A stretch of DNA of 64,000 bases from Iris pallida (taxonomy: Eukaryota; Streptophyta; Magnoliopsida; Asparagales; Iridaceae), in the NCBI GenBank assembly GCA_029216955.1, contig JANAVB010010791.1, positions 6,772,875 through 6,836,874 on the forward strand, written 5' to 3'. This document shows positions 11,268 to 21,539 of this stretch, in pieces. The notes under the pieces are model-generated. The model did no database searches and was not told the DNA's origin. It saw only the letters and a list, made by a program, of their open reading frames with translations. The stretch's first letter is position 1; the number at the start of each line of letters is the position of its first letter. The position numbers were made by a program, and so were the translations under genes.

Positions 11268-12952
11268 TGGCAACTGTGAAATTCACAAGTAAAGGCCAGG
11301 CCACAAACAGACCTCCACTGTTTGATGGTACGAATTATACCTATTGAAAACACGGATGAGTTTCTTCTTGAAATCACTTGACTTTGATTTATGGTCTATT
11401 GTTATTGATGGCTATCAAAATCTACCTCGTATAAATGTTGATGGAGTTTTAATTGAAAAACCCCATAACAGATATACAGAGGAAGAAAAAAAAAGGCCAG
11501 TCTTGACGCACGTGCTATTAACACTTTATTTTGTGCTTTAGACAGAACTGAATTTAACAGGGTGTCTTTCTGCACAACTGCTAATAAAGTGTGGAAGCTT
11601 CTTGAAGTCACACATGAAGGCACGACTCAAGTCAAAGAATCAAAGGTCAGTAGACTTACTCAAGAATATGAGGTGTTCAAGATGAAGCCCAACGAAACAG
11701 TTACTCAGATGTTCGAAAGATTCTTAGATATTATAAATCCTTTGTCCTCCCTAGGCAAAGATCACAGTAACCATGAAAAGATTCGTAAACTCCTGCGAGC
11801 ACTTACCAAGAACTGGATTCCAAAGGCTACTGCAATCATTTAAGGGAACGACCTCACAACTATGTCCCTCGAAGTACTCATGGGTAAGCTACTCACTCAT
11901 GAACTGGAGTTATAAGATTTTGAAGAGCCTGCACCAAAGGAGAAGACGATCGCTTTCAAGGCTCAGCACAGAAAGTTGTTGAAGGTGATTCAGACAGCAG
12001 TAAATCTGATGCTGAAGATCAAGCACTCCTAGCAAGGAAATTTAAAAGATTCATGAGATATGAGAAGAAAGCCAAAGAAAACAATATCAATAAGAAATGG
12101 TATCAAGATGATGCTGTCTGCTATGGCTGCAAGAAAAAGGGACACATGAAGAAAGATTGTCCTACAAACTCATCATCAAGCAAGAAGAGCAACAAGTATG
12201 AGAAAGGGAACCTGAAGAGATCAACATCTCGAAAATATACCAACACCAGCATATGGCATGAAAGTAAAGCCAGCGACTCAGAAGACGAACAATCAGAAGA
12301 CGCTGCAAATATATGCTTTATGGCATCCGATCAGGTACTCTCTGAACCTGTAGTTGATACATATAATGACTTCACCTTTGAGCAATTAGGAGATGCCTTC
12401 AGTGAACTGATAAGTGATTACAGGAAACTGTGTAGGAAATATCAGACCTCTAAGAAGGTACTCAAAGAGTACAAAGGTGAAATAGGAAGACTTACCGACC
12501 AACTAGCTGAGGTTAGAAATAATGTTAGTGAGTCTGGTGAGCTTTCATCTATTAAGCTCTTATTATACGAGACTTCCAAGTCATCCGAAGAGAAAGACAA
12601 GGTTATTGACCAACTGAAAGAAGAACCTTCTAAAGAGAAGAAAAGTCTTCAATGTGCACAAGTCAGAATGGAAGCACTCACTTCTGACTATACTAAGTTG
12701 TATGACACTTCCAAAAGATTGGAAATTAGGTTAGGAAAACAGCCTGAGACTGCTTCTTCCTACCCTAACACGTGTCACTTACCGAATAATCGAAACATTC
12801 CCAAACCAAACACTGTCAGACCTAACCATATCAAACCTTTACCCCAAAAGGTTAAGCCCAAACAGGATTATAGGTATGCTTTCTTCTATACTAGAAAACC
12901 TAAACCTACCAATCATGCACATCACTCAGCTTTCAACACTCAACATGCATAA
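11268..12952 (+). pseudogene. gag: Copia gag (nucleocapsid) pseudogene
   Basis: Gag packages element RNA into cytoplasmic virus-like particles. The frame starts with an ATG at 11268 (MATVKFTSKGQATNRPPLFDG), the N-terminus usual for Sirevirus gag. It breaks near 11345, where a base is missing at a conserved Tyr-Trp position, and again in an A-run near 11488. A stop at about 11841 and another near 11909 follow. The segment 11562-11840 (CTTANKVWKLLEVTHEG...) is the conserved core of the UBN2/retrotran-gag family. From 12053 a 299-residue frame holds a zinc knuckle CX2CX4HX4C at 12119-12160 (CYGCKKKGHMKKDC), then a long Lys/Glu-rich coiled-coil region, as in SIRE gag. A remnant of a second finger (YCGHTGH...C) lies just after the stop at 12950. 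Some frameshifts are in homopolymers, so sequencing error may add to true decay. Confidence 0.88.
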
Positions 12953-13425
12953 TATCATTATTGTGGCCACACTGGTCATATTTCTCCTGCATGTAGGATC
13001 AGAAAGCTTGTTGATTTAAATATTTATGCATGGATACCAAAAGCTAACATTTCAGGACCCTACAAGAAATGGGTACCAAAAGTTTCATCTGCAAACTATT
13101 TTGTAGGTGGAACACCTTTCACATGCTAAAAGCAAACAGCGGTTGTTCACGGCATATGACCGGTGACGCTATATTATTTACAACACTATCGAAGAAGAAG
13201 AAGGAAGGTTATGTCTCCTTCGATAACAACTTGAAAGGGTATATCATTGGTATCGGTGATGTTGGTAAATCTTCCTATCCTGTGATTAAGGATGTCTGTC
13301 TGGTTACCGAGTTGAAACATAATCTACTCAGCATAAGTCATTTAGCTGATCATGGTTATGGCATCAACTTTGGCAAAGACAAATGTACTATAGTTGATAG
13401 CTCAACTGGTAGTACTATCTTTTGA
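12953..13425 (+). pseudogene. pol: Copia protease region, pseudogene
   Basis: The retroviral-type aspartic protease would cut the Gag-Pol polyprotein. The frame from 13069 has the copia protease signature SGCSRHMTGD at about 13138-13167, followed by a beta-rich domain (GYVSFDN..., ...LKHNLLSISHLADHG) typical of copia elements. The residue before Ser-Gly is Asn (codon 13135-13137), where the family has the catalytic Asp, so this copy is predicted to be inactive. It is out of frame with gag upstream, and a further frameshift near 13400-13425 separates it from integrase. Confidence 0.85.
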
Positions 13426-14395
13426 AGGTATCAGGGAAGACAACATATTTGTTTTCTATTTGTTGGAAGAAACTAACATTTCAGGTAGATGCTTAATGGC
13501 TAAAAGTGATGAGAGTCATCTGTGGCATATGAGACTCGATCACGCAAATATGGACACAATCTCAAGGTTATCTACGAAGAAGCTAGTACACGGTTTACCA
13601 GACATAACATTCAAGAAGGATTCGATATGCAGCCAATATGAAAAGAACAAAGCTACTAGATCCACATTCAAGTCAGTAAATGCAGTATGTACTACTAGAC
13701 CTCTACAATTGCTACATATGGACTTATTTTGTCCTAGCAGAGTTGCTAGCCTCGGAGGTAAGTTATATGCTTTTGTAATTGTAGATGATTACTCTAGATA
13801 CACGTGGGTATACTTTTTGACACGCAAGAATGATGCATTATCCGAATTTGTCGCCTTTTGCAAGAAAGTACAGAATGAAAAAGGTTACATGATCACTCGT
13901 ATTAGAAGCGATCATGGTGGCGAATTCAAGAATGCAGAGTTTGAGTAATTTTGTGACACACACGGTTTTGTACACGAGTTCTCCTGCCCTAGGACTCTAC
14001 AACAAAATAGAGTTGTGGAACGTAAGAACAGAACTCTATCCGAAATGGCCAGAGTAATGTTAAACCAGTTTAGTCTACCCAAATATTTCTGGACTGAAGC
14101 TGTCAATACAGCTTGTTTTGTTCTCAATAGAGTTCTAATTCGACCCAAATCGAAGAAGACTCCATTTGAGTTATGGTTTGATAGAATTCCATCAGTTTCA
14201 TATTTTAGAATATTTGGTTGTAAATATTTTATTCTTAATACAAAAGATAATTTGGGAAAGTTTGACGAAAAGGCCGATGAAGGTATATTTTTAGGTTATG
14301 CGGCCAAGAGAAAAGGATACCGAGTCTTCAACAAACGAACTATGATCATCGAAGAATCAATCAACGTCACCTTTGATGAACTGAATCAAATGACT
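13394..14395 (+). pseudogene. pol: Copia integrase pseudogene (GAG_pre-integrase plus rve core)
   Basis: Integrase inserts the cDNA into the chromosome. The order is a zinc-binding pre-integrase segment (LWHMRLDHANMD...ICSQY, 13519-13641), then the catalytic core with Asp in LLHMDLF (about 13718), Asp in RSDHGGEF (about 13908) and Glu in the VVERKNRTL block (about 14018). The C-terminal FGCKYF...GIFLGYA motif of copia follows (to about 14310). The HHCC finger lacks its last Cys (Tyr at 13639-13641), and an in-frame TAA at 13946-13948 interrupts the core, in a position usually held by Gln. Both changes fit C-to-T or G-to-A decay, or simple mutation. Confidence 0.9.
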
Positions 14396-15360
14396 ATCGA
14401 TGACAATGACGAAGATCTAACTGTACCAAGCTCAACACCAGCTGATTCTCTACCAAGCTCAGCACTAGCTGATCCTCCTAGAGAAGATCCAGGAACCAGC
14501 TACCTTCAGAGTCTGCCGAAAAGATTAAAATTTACGGCTGATCATCCAAAAGATTTGGTAATTGGTGATAATACCAAAAGTGTAACTACTCGTACATCCA
14601 GTAGAGATATTGTTTCTAGTGTTGTATTCATTTCACAGCTAGAACCCAAAACCATTGATGAAGCATGCAGTAATAATTTTTGGATAGATGCTACACAAGA
14701 GGAATTAAACCAATTTGAACGGAATCAAGTTTGGGAACTTGTTTCCAAGCCTATTGATCATCCGATCATTGGCACCCGTTGGGTATTCCGAAATAAACTG
14801 AACAAGAATGGTTTAGTGACTCGTAATAAGGCTCGAATCGTAGCTCAAGGATACAATCAGGAAGAAGGTATCGACTACGATGAGACTTATGCCCCAGTTG
14901 TAAGATTAGAATCCATTCGCATGTTATGTGCATTTGCATGTTTTTATAATTTAAATTATTTCAAATGGATGTCAAGAGTGCATTTTTAAATGGTTTTATA
15001 AAAGAAAAAGTTTTTGTAGCACAACCTCCAGGTTTCACAGATTTTAAATTTCCTGATCATGTTTTCAAGTTGAAGAAAGCTTTGTACGGTTTGAAACAAG
15101 TCCCTCATGCTTGGTATGATTGTCTAAGCTCTTTTCTACTTGATAACGATTTTTCAAAGGGCAAGGTTGACACTACTTTGTTTATTAAGTCTTTTAATGG
15201 CAAGCTTCTCTTAATACAAGTCTATGTTGATGATATTATATTTGGATCTACTGATGAATCTCTTTGTCAAGAATTCTCTAAATGTATGCAGAATGAGTTT
15301 GAGATGAGCATGATGGGAGAGCTGAAAATTCTTTTTCGGACTGCAAATCAAACAAACTGA
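14396..15360 (+). pseudogene. pol: Copia reverse transcriptase pseudogene
   Basis: RNA-dependent DNA polymerase of the copia type (RVT_2). Recognisable motifs are WELVSKP...GTRWVFRNKLN, ARIVAQGYNQ and DETYAPVVRLESIR in the first frame. A frameshift near 14965 follows, then MDVKSAFLNGF, KALYGLKQ.PHAWY and the catalytic YVDD at 15223-15234 (QVYVDDIIFGS). A frameshift near 15340, in a T-run, ends the frame before the GLQI motif region. The stretch 14396-14640 is a low-conservation linker rich in Ser, Pro and Asp, as usual between integrase and RT in copia. Confidence 0.92.
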
Positions 15361-16235
15361 CCATGGAACATTCAAAAATCAAGCCAAGTACACAAAAGAT
15401 TTGTTAAAGAAGTTTGATCTGGACAATGTCAAACCTATTGGCACTCCGATGGCAACTTCAACAAAGCTTGATATTGATGAACAAGACAAGCCTGTCGACA
15501 CACGTAAGTATCGAGGTATGATCGGTAGTTTACTTTATTTAACTGCTAGTCGTCCAGATATTATGTTTAGTGTTTGTCTGTGTGCACGTTTTCAAGATAA
15601 TCCAAAGGAATCACATCTGTGCGCAGTTAAGCGTATCTTTCGATACCTTAAGGGCATTTCTTCTGTTGGCTTATGGTATCCCAAAACCAAGTCCTTTGAC
15701 ATTATTGGTTACTCGGATGCAGATTTTGCTGGATGCAAAGTTGAGAGAAAAAGTACCAGCGGTACATGTCATTTCTTAGACAAGGCTTTAGTCTCATGGT
15801 TTAGTAAAAAGCAAAATTCTGTAGCCCTATCAACAACAGAGGCTGGGTATATCATCCGCAGGACGTTGTTGTGCTCAAATTTTGTGGATGAAACAAACCT
15901 TGGAAGACTATGATTTATTTTTTACACACATTCCCATTTTCTGTGACAACACGAGCACAATTAATTTGACTAAGAATCCAGTATGTCACTCTCGTACTAA
16001 GCATATAGAGATCCGACATCATTTTCTTAGAGATCATCATCAGAATGGAGATATTGACCTTGTATACAAAGACACTGAGAATCAATTAGCTGTCATCTTC
16101 ACAAAACCTCTAGCAGAAGATCGTTTCAATTATTTACGTCGAGAACTAGGAATTTTGGACGTCAATAATGTTAATAAATTTTGTTTTATGATTATATTTC
16201 AATACGCAAAAATTGTGTTAGAGATAAGCCAATAA
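15361..16235 (+). pseudogene. pol: Copia RNase H pseudogene
   Basis: RNase H removes the RNA strand during cDNA synthesis. The frame 15401-15913 carries MIGSLLYLTASRPDIMF, HLCAVKRIFRYLKG, GYSDADFAG and ALSTTEAGY. The DADFAG and TEA blocks hold conserved acidic residues of the copia RNase H. A frameshift near 15860-15890 passes to a frame with IFCDNTSTINLTKNPVCHSR, RTKHIEIRHHFLRD and a normal C-terminal FTKPLAEDRFNYLRRELG. The pol region ends about 16180. The frame runs on to a stop at 16233. Confidence 0.9.
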
Positions 16236-16795
16236 AGAGTCTGTCTGTCACCACAACTACGGTTGAAGCGAAAGCGGTACTTAAGAGTTCCCCGGTGGAC
16301 CTCCGCCAGCTGGGACAGTACTCCTACAGCTAATCTGAGACAGTCGCTGTGTAACGATATTTAATCTATAAAATAATATTAATTATATTAATTGAAGGTT
16401 GAAATTACTAATCTTTGAATTAAATTTTTGAAATGAGTCAATGAAAAAAGAAAATGGCCCTAAACCAACTAACAGAACCCCCAGGCGAATTCGTCCAGAG
16501 TTCAGACCGAATTTGGCCCGAGTTCGGTTAGTGGTATCTGGTTATATAACCAGAACCCGAGAGCCTCTTCTTCTTCATTGCTTCTAAAACCACCTTCACA
16601 GCAACAGCAGCCACGCGAAAGCTCTCCAAACCCTGTTCTTCACCACTTCGTTTCTCCCAATCTACGTGGTAAAATCCATCCAAATTTTGGATTCATGTGG
16701 AGATCGTTGTCCTCTACTACATACTTGAATCTCGGGAGGTATAACTCTATATCTCTCCTCCTTTCAAATTCGTGCATATTTACTTTATTTGCACA
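16236..16795 (+). promoter_or_regulatory. Spacer between pol and envelope-like gene with LTR-like promoter motif
   Basis: These 560 bp have no open frame of note. The sequence gagttcggttagtgg at 16520-16534 is identical to 10511-10525 in the 5' LTR, in a similar context of repeated cgaattcg/agttcgg words. A TATA-like gttatataac follows at 16541-16550, then a pyrimidine-rich leader (cctcttcttcttcattgcttc) up to the ATG at 16796. This resembles the LTR promoter in miniature and could drive the envelope-like gene separately. That is inference. A splice acceptor in the T/C-rich stretch would be the alternative. Confidence 0.4.
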
Positions 16796-18078
16796 ATGCC
16801 GCCTAAGGGATTCAACCCCTTCAAGAGGAAGAATACGACCAATCCTAGTGAGGAAGGATCATCTTCAAATCCACCCATGAATTCTCTCTTTTCACCAGTT
16901 CAATCGAACGATGGCGCATTCGATGGGTTTTATTTTCAAACCCTAGATCAAGCCCTTATGTGGTATGGAGACTTCTCTATGAGATCCATATGCACAGGCG
17001 CTCCTATCAAATGGACTGTGTTTCTAGAACACCGCCCTTATTTTGAGGCATTAGGGTTACAATACGTTATTAAACTTTGTTTCCCGGTAGCTACTAATGC
17101 CATTAGACTTTTCTATTGCAATATCGTACTAAACATGTTTGACGTAAGTACTCGTGTTGGCGGACTAAATATCGAGTTCAATGATGTCCTCTTAGCGGAA
17201 ATCCTTGGTATTCCTAACGAGGGTGCACCGCTTGATGATATCACTGAATTTGATTTCCCCGACGGTACGACACTTGCTAGTTTCAAAGCTGAACTCTGTG
17301 CCCCTGATCGAGTTCGCTCTGGAAAGTTCAAGGCAAATAACTTGAACTTGTTTAGTTATGAATTGCATCGCATCATCTACCACACTCTCCTTCCGAAGTC
17401 TACTTCAAAGGATGATGTCACAATACTTGAGCTGTCTGCTATGTATCATATTCTTAAGGGGATTCTTTTTCTGCCCCTAAGACTATTATCCAGATGATGG
17501 GACGTTGTCGTATAAGAGATAGAAATCTCTCTTATGTGATGATTCTCTCACGCATCTTCCAGCGTTTTGATATTGATCTGTCAACTTGTACTCAAGACCC
17601 TGAGCCCAAGTTTCTTAAGCTATCTCATCGTAGTATGACTGTTGCTGCTCCTCCTATTGCTCCACCTCCTCCACCTACTCAGCAGTATGCCATAACCTTT
17701 GAAGGCATACACTAGCATCTTTCTGATTTGCACGTCTCGATGACGGATATGGCTCGCGAACATGAGTTTTGCGATGTCACTCGTTATCAGGCGATAGCAA
17801 ATTCTCTAGCTGATCTCCGATTTGCTCAGACTGGACATTCTGCCGGTTCTATTCCTAGAGATCCAGCCTTTTCTGGTTACCGCTGTGAGGATGAGGCTGT
17901 TCATGCCTACTTTCAGCCCGGTAACACATATGATTGGTATCGTTCTGATCGTGCTCCTACTCGAGACTTTATCAATGAGTTTTACGCTGGTGCCCCTCCT
18001 CACCCTTCTTGCGCTGGTACTTCTGGAGCTGGTCCTTCTGGACATGTCGGTCATGCTGCTGCTGATGTGGACTACTAA
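16796..18078 (+). pseudogene. Sirevirus envelope-like gene, pseudogene
   Basis: The product is a plant-transposon protein of the type found downstream of pol in Sireviruses. Its function is unproven, and it is called envelope-like by position. The ATG at 16796 (MPPKGFNPFKRKNT) is preferred over an earlier frame-mate start at 16772, because it begins a basic, Ser/Pro-rich N-terminus. The core has WTVFLEHRPYFEALGL, IRLFYCNIVLNMF and GLNIEFNDVLLAEILGIPNEG. That pattern is seen in the putative plant transposon protein family (Pfam PF20167 as I recall it). The frame breaks at about 17494. The next frame (17494-17715) has a Pro-rich APPIAPPPPPT stretch and a stop TAG at 17713-17715. The last piece (17728-18078) ends in a Gly/Ala/Ser-rich tail. 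No clear signal peptide is visible. Confidence 0.7.
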
Positions 18079-18193
18079 CCCTTGCCCCTAATGTGGACTC
18101 GCAGGTTAGCTTACTAACTCTCGCCCCTGGTGTGGGCTCGCAAGTTAGCTTAACTACTAACCCTCGTCCCTAATGTTGACTCGCAGGTTAGCA
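18069..18193 (+). repeat. Three tandem copies of a ~43-bp unit
   Basis: The unit is close to actaacccttgcccctaatg followed by tggactcgcaggttagctt. It occurs at about 18072-18112, 18113-18155 and 18158-18193, with a few differences between copies. It directly follows the envelope-like stop. It may be the 3' untranslated region of the copia or the truncated edge of the neighbouring LTR fragment. I cannot decide which. Confidence 0.7.
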
Positions 18194-20145
18194 TCAAGAT
18201 TTCAAGACAAGGAGGTAAAGCAGTTCCGATATGACTTATTCATCCTATGAAACGATACGACTCACGACACGGTACGAGAGGGAACCAATCCGATAGAACC
18301 ACGACATCCAGTCAAGCATGATAACGATAAAAGAACACGACTAATAAACCAGTAAACACTGTCTAAAGTAAAGCATGCAAATGAAAGATCTGTAATAACT
18401 AACTGATAACATATAAAGATATAGGGATTAACTAAGCATGTAAATCATAAATAGCTAGAGAACTGTATATTTACTAGCATGCACGATGTACAAATCTCAT
18501 ATCAATAATCAACCAGTAAAATTGTATAATAATAATAGAAATATGCATGTAAATAAACTGTAGAGGGAGGCAAGGTATCTTACCTGATGGCAGCGCGAAA
18601 AACCAATAATGTATCGCCAAATCACAAGTCAGAAAGTCAAAGTCATCACAACTGTCTCCGAAAGCTGAAACAGACAATGCCAACGGTCTCAGAATAGTCA
18701 AATTAGCTAGAATTGTCTGTCCTTAAGTCCAATTCTGGTCACAGGGACAAACGGTAATTTCGGTCAAAAACGATGTCCGCCGTTGGACCCACTTTGCACC
18801 GAAAATTGTGCCAGAGTCAACGGTCTCTAAAGTCATCAAACTATATGTCTACAGATCCGGTTTTTTGATGCGAATCCAACCGTATGTCCAAAGTTGGATT
18901 CCGGCAGGCCGTGCACAAAATCGTCCGTTGAGTGGGACTGTGGGGCCCGCAAAACGGTAATTTTACCAACTGTCTCAGAATCGGACCAAACTTGGCGTAC
19001 ACGACCAAAAAAATGATACGGTCCTGCTGGCATAAGTTTCGTCTCGATCTGACGACCGTACATAAAGTAATTAAGAAATTTATAAAGTTCACGATACCGT
19101 GAATTTCGACGGATACGTATCAAATTCGTCGCGCACACACGACCAATTTGAATTCCGCTAAAGCCCACACGACCATGAAACTGTTACGCACCTTTCGATG
19201 TCTTCGGTTCGTGACCACGTCGCCCAGAATGGCGGGACACACGTCGTGTGGAAGAATTTCTATATTTTGAAAACATATTTTTCGTCAACTTCATCCTAAT
19301 TTTAAACAGCAATTAACCAACAAGAATTAAATCTAAAAATAGTATTTCCATCTTGGTTAGGTTGTCTAGAAGTCTGTTCAAGCGGTTTTCCAAAACTCAC
19401 GATGTTCCGGTCGCAAATCGACCGTAAACCTTGGAGGTTGGGGCAGTTCTACGTCCTGTTTCGGGACAGGTTTTTGCCGATGTTCGAATCGGTTTCCTGA
19501 ACAATACGGTCAACAATATTCGAAACTATTTGAAGGGGTTAAGAGTCCTATGGATTGACTTTGTACCTGCAAAATCCGTTCGTGAAATGGACGATCGGGT
19601 AGGACGGAAATCACCCTGCGAAATTGGCCTCCTGAACGCGCCTACTGCTGCTCCTCTGTTGGCTGTACGCGTTGTGCACGGCGGTCCCGGCCGACTCCGG
19701 CAACTTGGCGGCGGTGCAGGGCCGTCAGGGTGGTCGCCAAGGTGTGGGGAAGGGTGGCGCGTGGGTTGCGACGAGAGTCGCTAGGGTTTGGGTATTTTCT
19801 CTTCACGATCTCTCGATCTCTCTGATTCTCTATTATACGCGCGGCTCAGGTTTCCTCGGCTTGGATGTGGGGAAAGGTCGGGTCGGGGAAGTTGACGCCT
19901 GGCTTGGGCTGGCCTGCTGTTCTAGTTGTAGGGCTGGGATATATTAGTAATTCTTTGTTTTCTTTTTTTTCTTCTCTTTTTAGCATACATACTTATATAT
20001 CTATATATATACATGTACCCTTGTACACATATACATATACGTACACACGTATATACGTATACATACACATATACACAATATATATTTATATTTACATACT
20101 CACATATATAATATATATTTATATATACCTACATATATACACGTA

Positions 20146-20202
<57 letters not shown>

Positions 20203-20345
20203 TATATTTATATATATACACATACACGTACACTATTATATATATTTATTTATATATACAATAAACACATATATAATATATTTATATATACATACAAATA
20301 CTCACATATTATATATATATTTATATTTACACAAACATACACATC

Positions 20346-20438
<93 letters not shown>

Positions 20439-21112
20439 GAGAATAAAATAATATTAACTATTAATAATAAATAATTTATTTATTTAATAACCACCATGTT
20501 AATTTTAATAATAAAAAATAACCCTAATAATACTGTAATTAAACCAATAATATATTTTTGTGAACTCATCAAACACACCATTTATTTGGCTCCAGAAATT
20601 CGTACAATTATTCTAAAACAACATTTAAATAAACTATTAAATATTTAGAAAGTATTTGTCAAGTCCTAAAAATAAATAAAAAAATATTCGTATATACATA
20701 AAATGTCTACATGGCCGTCCCGAGTTTCACTGCATGCCTACATGGGCTTGGATTCGGTTTGGGCCCAGTTCGGCTAAGTTGATACAATCGGGTCATCTAA
20801 AAATAATATATTTAATTAATAAATAAATAGTTCATCGGTGGGGGTTAAGTCACAACTTAATCTGGTTTTCCTAGTTAGGACACTCATATGGCTTTGCATT
20901 CTCCTATCATGGTTAAACACTAGTCAAAGCACGCTACTGCACTATCCGTGCCATGATTCCTAGCCATCTTGTACTTCAAAACTCAACCATGATTTTAAAA
21001 TCATCTACCGTAATAATTAACTAAATAATTATTTATAATATTCTAAAATCACAATTTAAATCAAATAAATAAAATAAAAAAATATTTTAAAATTCCGGGA
21101 AGGGAAGCTACA
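18194..21112 (-). mobile_element. LTR fragment H inserted in the copia 3' LTR
   Basis: The right edge at 21112 is sharp. On the minus strand it begins TGTAGCTTCCCTTCCCGG, and the first 500 bases align with the plus-strand LTR G starting at 60570 (shared gactagtgt, ggcacggatagtgca and catgtagacattttatgt blocks). It interrupts the copia 3' LTR exactly before cagatcccaagcc. The interior has a GC-rich stretch (about 19600-19960) and long TA and TG arrays. No matching left terminus is seen, and the first 628 bp of the copia 3' LTR are absent, so a deletion has removed both. The left limit given is the end of the short tandem repeats and is uncertain. Confidence 0.65.
19990..20438. repeat. Compound (TA)n / (TACA)n / (TG)n microsatellite in H
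   Basis: TA-rich repeats with ACAC and TATTT interruptions end in an uninterrupted (TG)n-type run at about 20362-20437, with one GAGT interruption. The open frame across it (19865-20446, Tyr/Ile/His then Cys/Val repeats) is a product of the repeat and is not a gene. LTR G has a comparable TA-rich tract at 61345-61640. Confidence 0.9.
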
Positions 21113-21534
21113 CAGATCCCAAGCCAGTTACAATCCTCTAGTCGATTTGCCAGTGCGATACGGTCTAGAAGTTTCAGAGTGATTGTAATCAGAAGGCTTG
21201 ATAGAAGAACACCTATTCACAATTGAAGTTGGACGAGTTCTTCGTATCAAAGCTCGCGTTGTAGAAGTTGCAAGGACTTCGTAAGAAAACTTGCGGTTTT
21301 GCCAATAGTGGATTCAACTGGTAGCAAGAGTTCTACCGACTAGACTATTCCTCAACAGAGGGAAACCAGTATACATCGATGTCTTTGCATTTGCTTTCTT
21401 ATCTCTGCCTTTACATTATTTAGTTGTGATTATTATTCTGTAATTTTGCTGCTAACATTTTTAATTAGCATTATTCCGCTGCCAACTCTATTCACCCCTC
21501 TTAGAGTATTCTGCTTTACGATTTCGTTCCTACA
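21113..21534 (+). repeat. Copia 3' LTR, truncated
   Basis: This stretch aligns with 10748-11173 of the 5' LTR (cagatcccaagccagttaca through ttcctaca), with few substitutions and a small indel near 21497. It is followed by the target duplication GCAGA. The first 628 bases expected from the 5' LTR are missing. Confidence 0.92.
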
Positions 21535-21539
21535 GCAGA

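Larger units (their letters stand above)
10120..21534 (+). mobile_element. Sirevirus-type Ty1/copia retrotransposon with envelope-like gene, decayed
   Basis: The 5' LTR starts TGTTGGCCC and the 3' LTR ends CTACA, flanked by the perfect duplication GCAGA (10115-10119, 21535-21539). The element carries an initiator tRNA-Met primer site, then gag, protease, integrase, reverse transcriptase and RNase H in copia order, then an envelope-like frame. The pol-then-envelope layout, the CX2CX4HX4C gag finger and the coiled-coil gag are typical of the SIRE/Maximus clade. All genes are broken by stops and frameshifts. The 3' LTR retains only its last 422 bp because another LTR fragment (about 18194-21112) replaces the remainder. 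Confidence 0.92.

Noticed and set aside
18069..18193. Short repeats considered as a CRISPR-like array
   Set aside because: There are only three units, they are contiguous without unique spacers, and they lie in plant retrotransposon DNA.
19865..20446. 193-codon frame rich in Tyr, Ile, Cys and Val
   Set aside because: It is the translation of TA, TACA and TG microsatellites.
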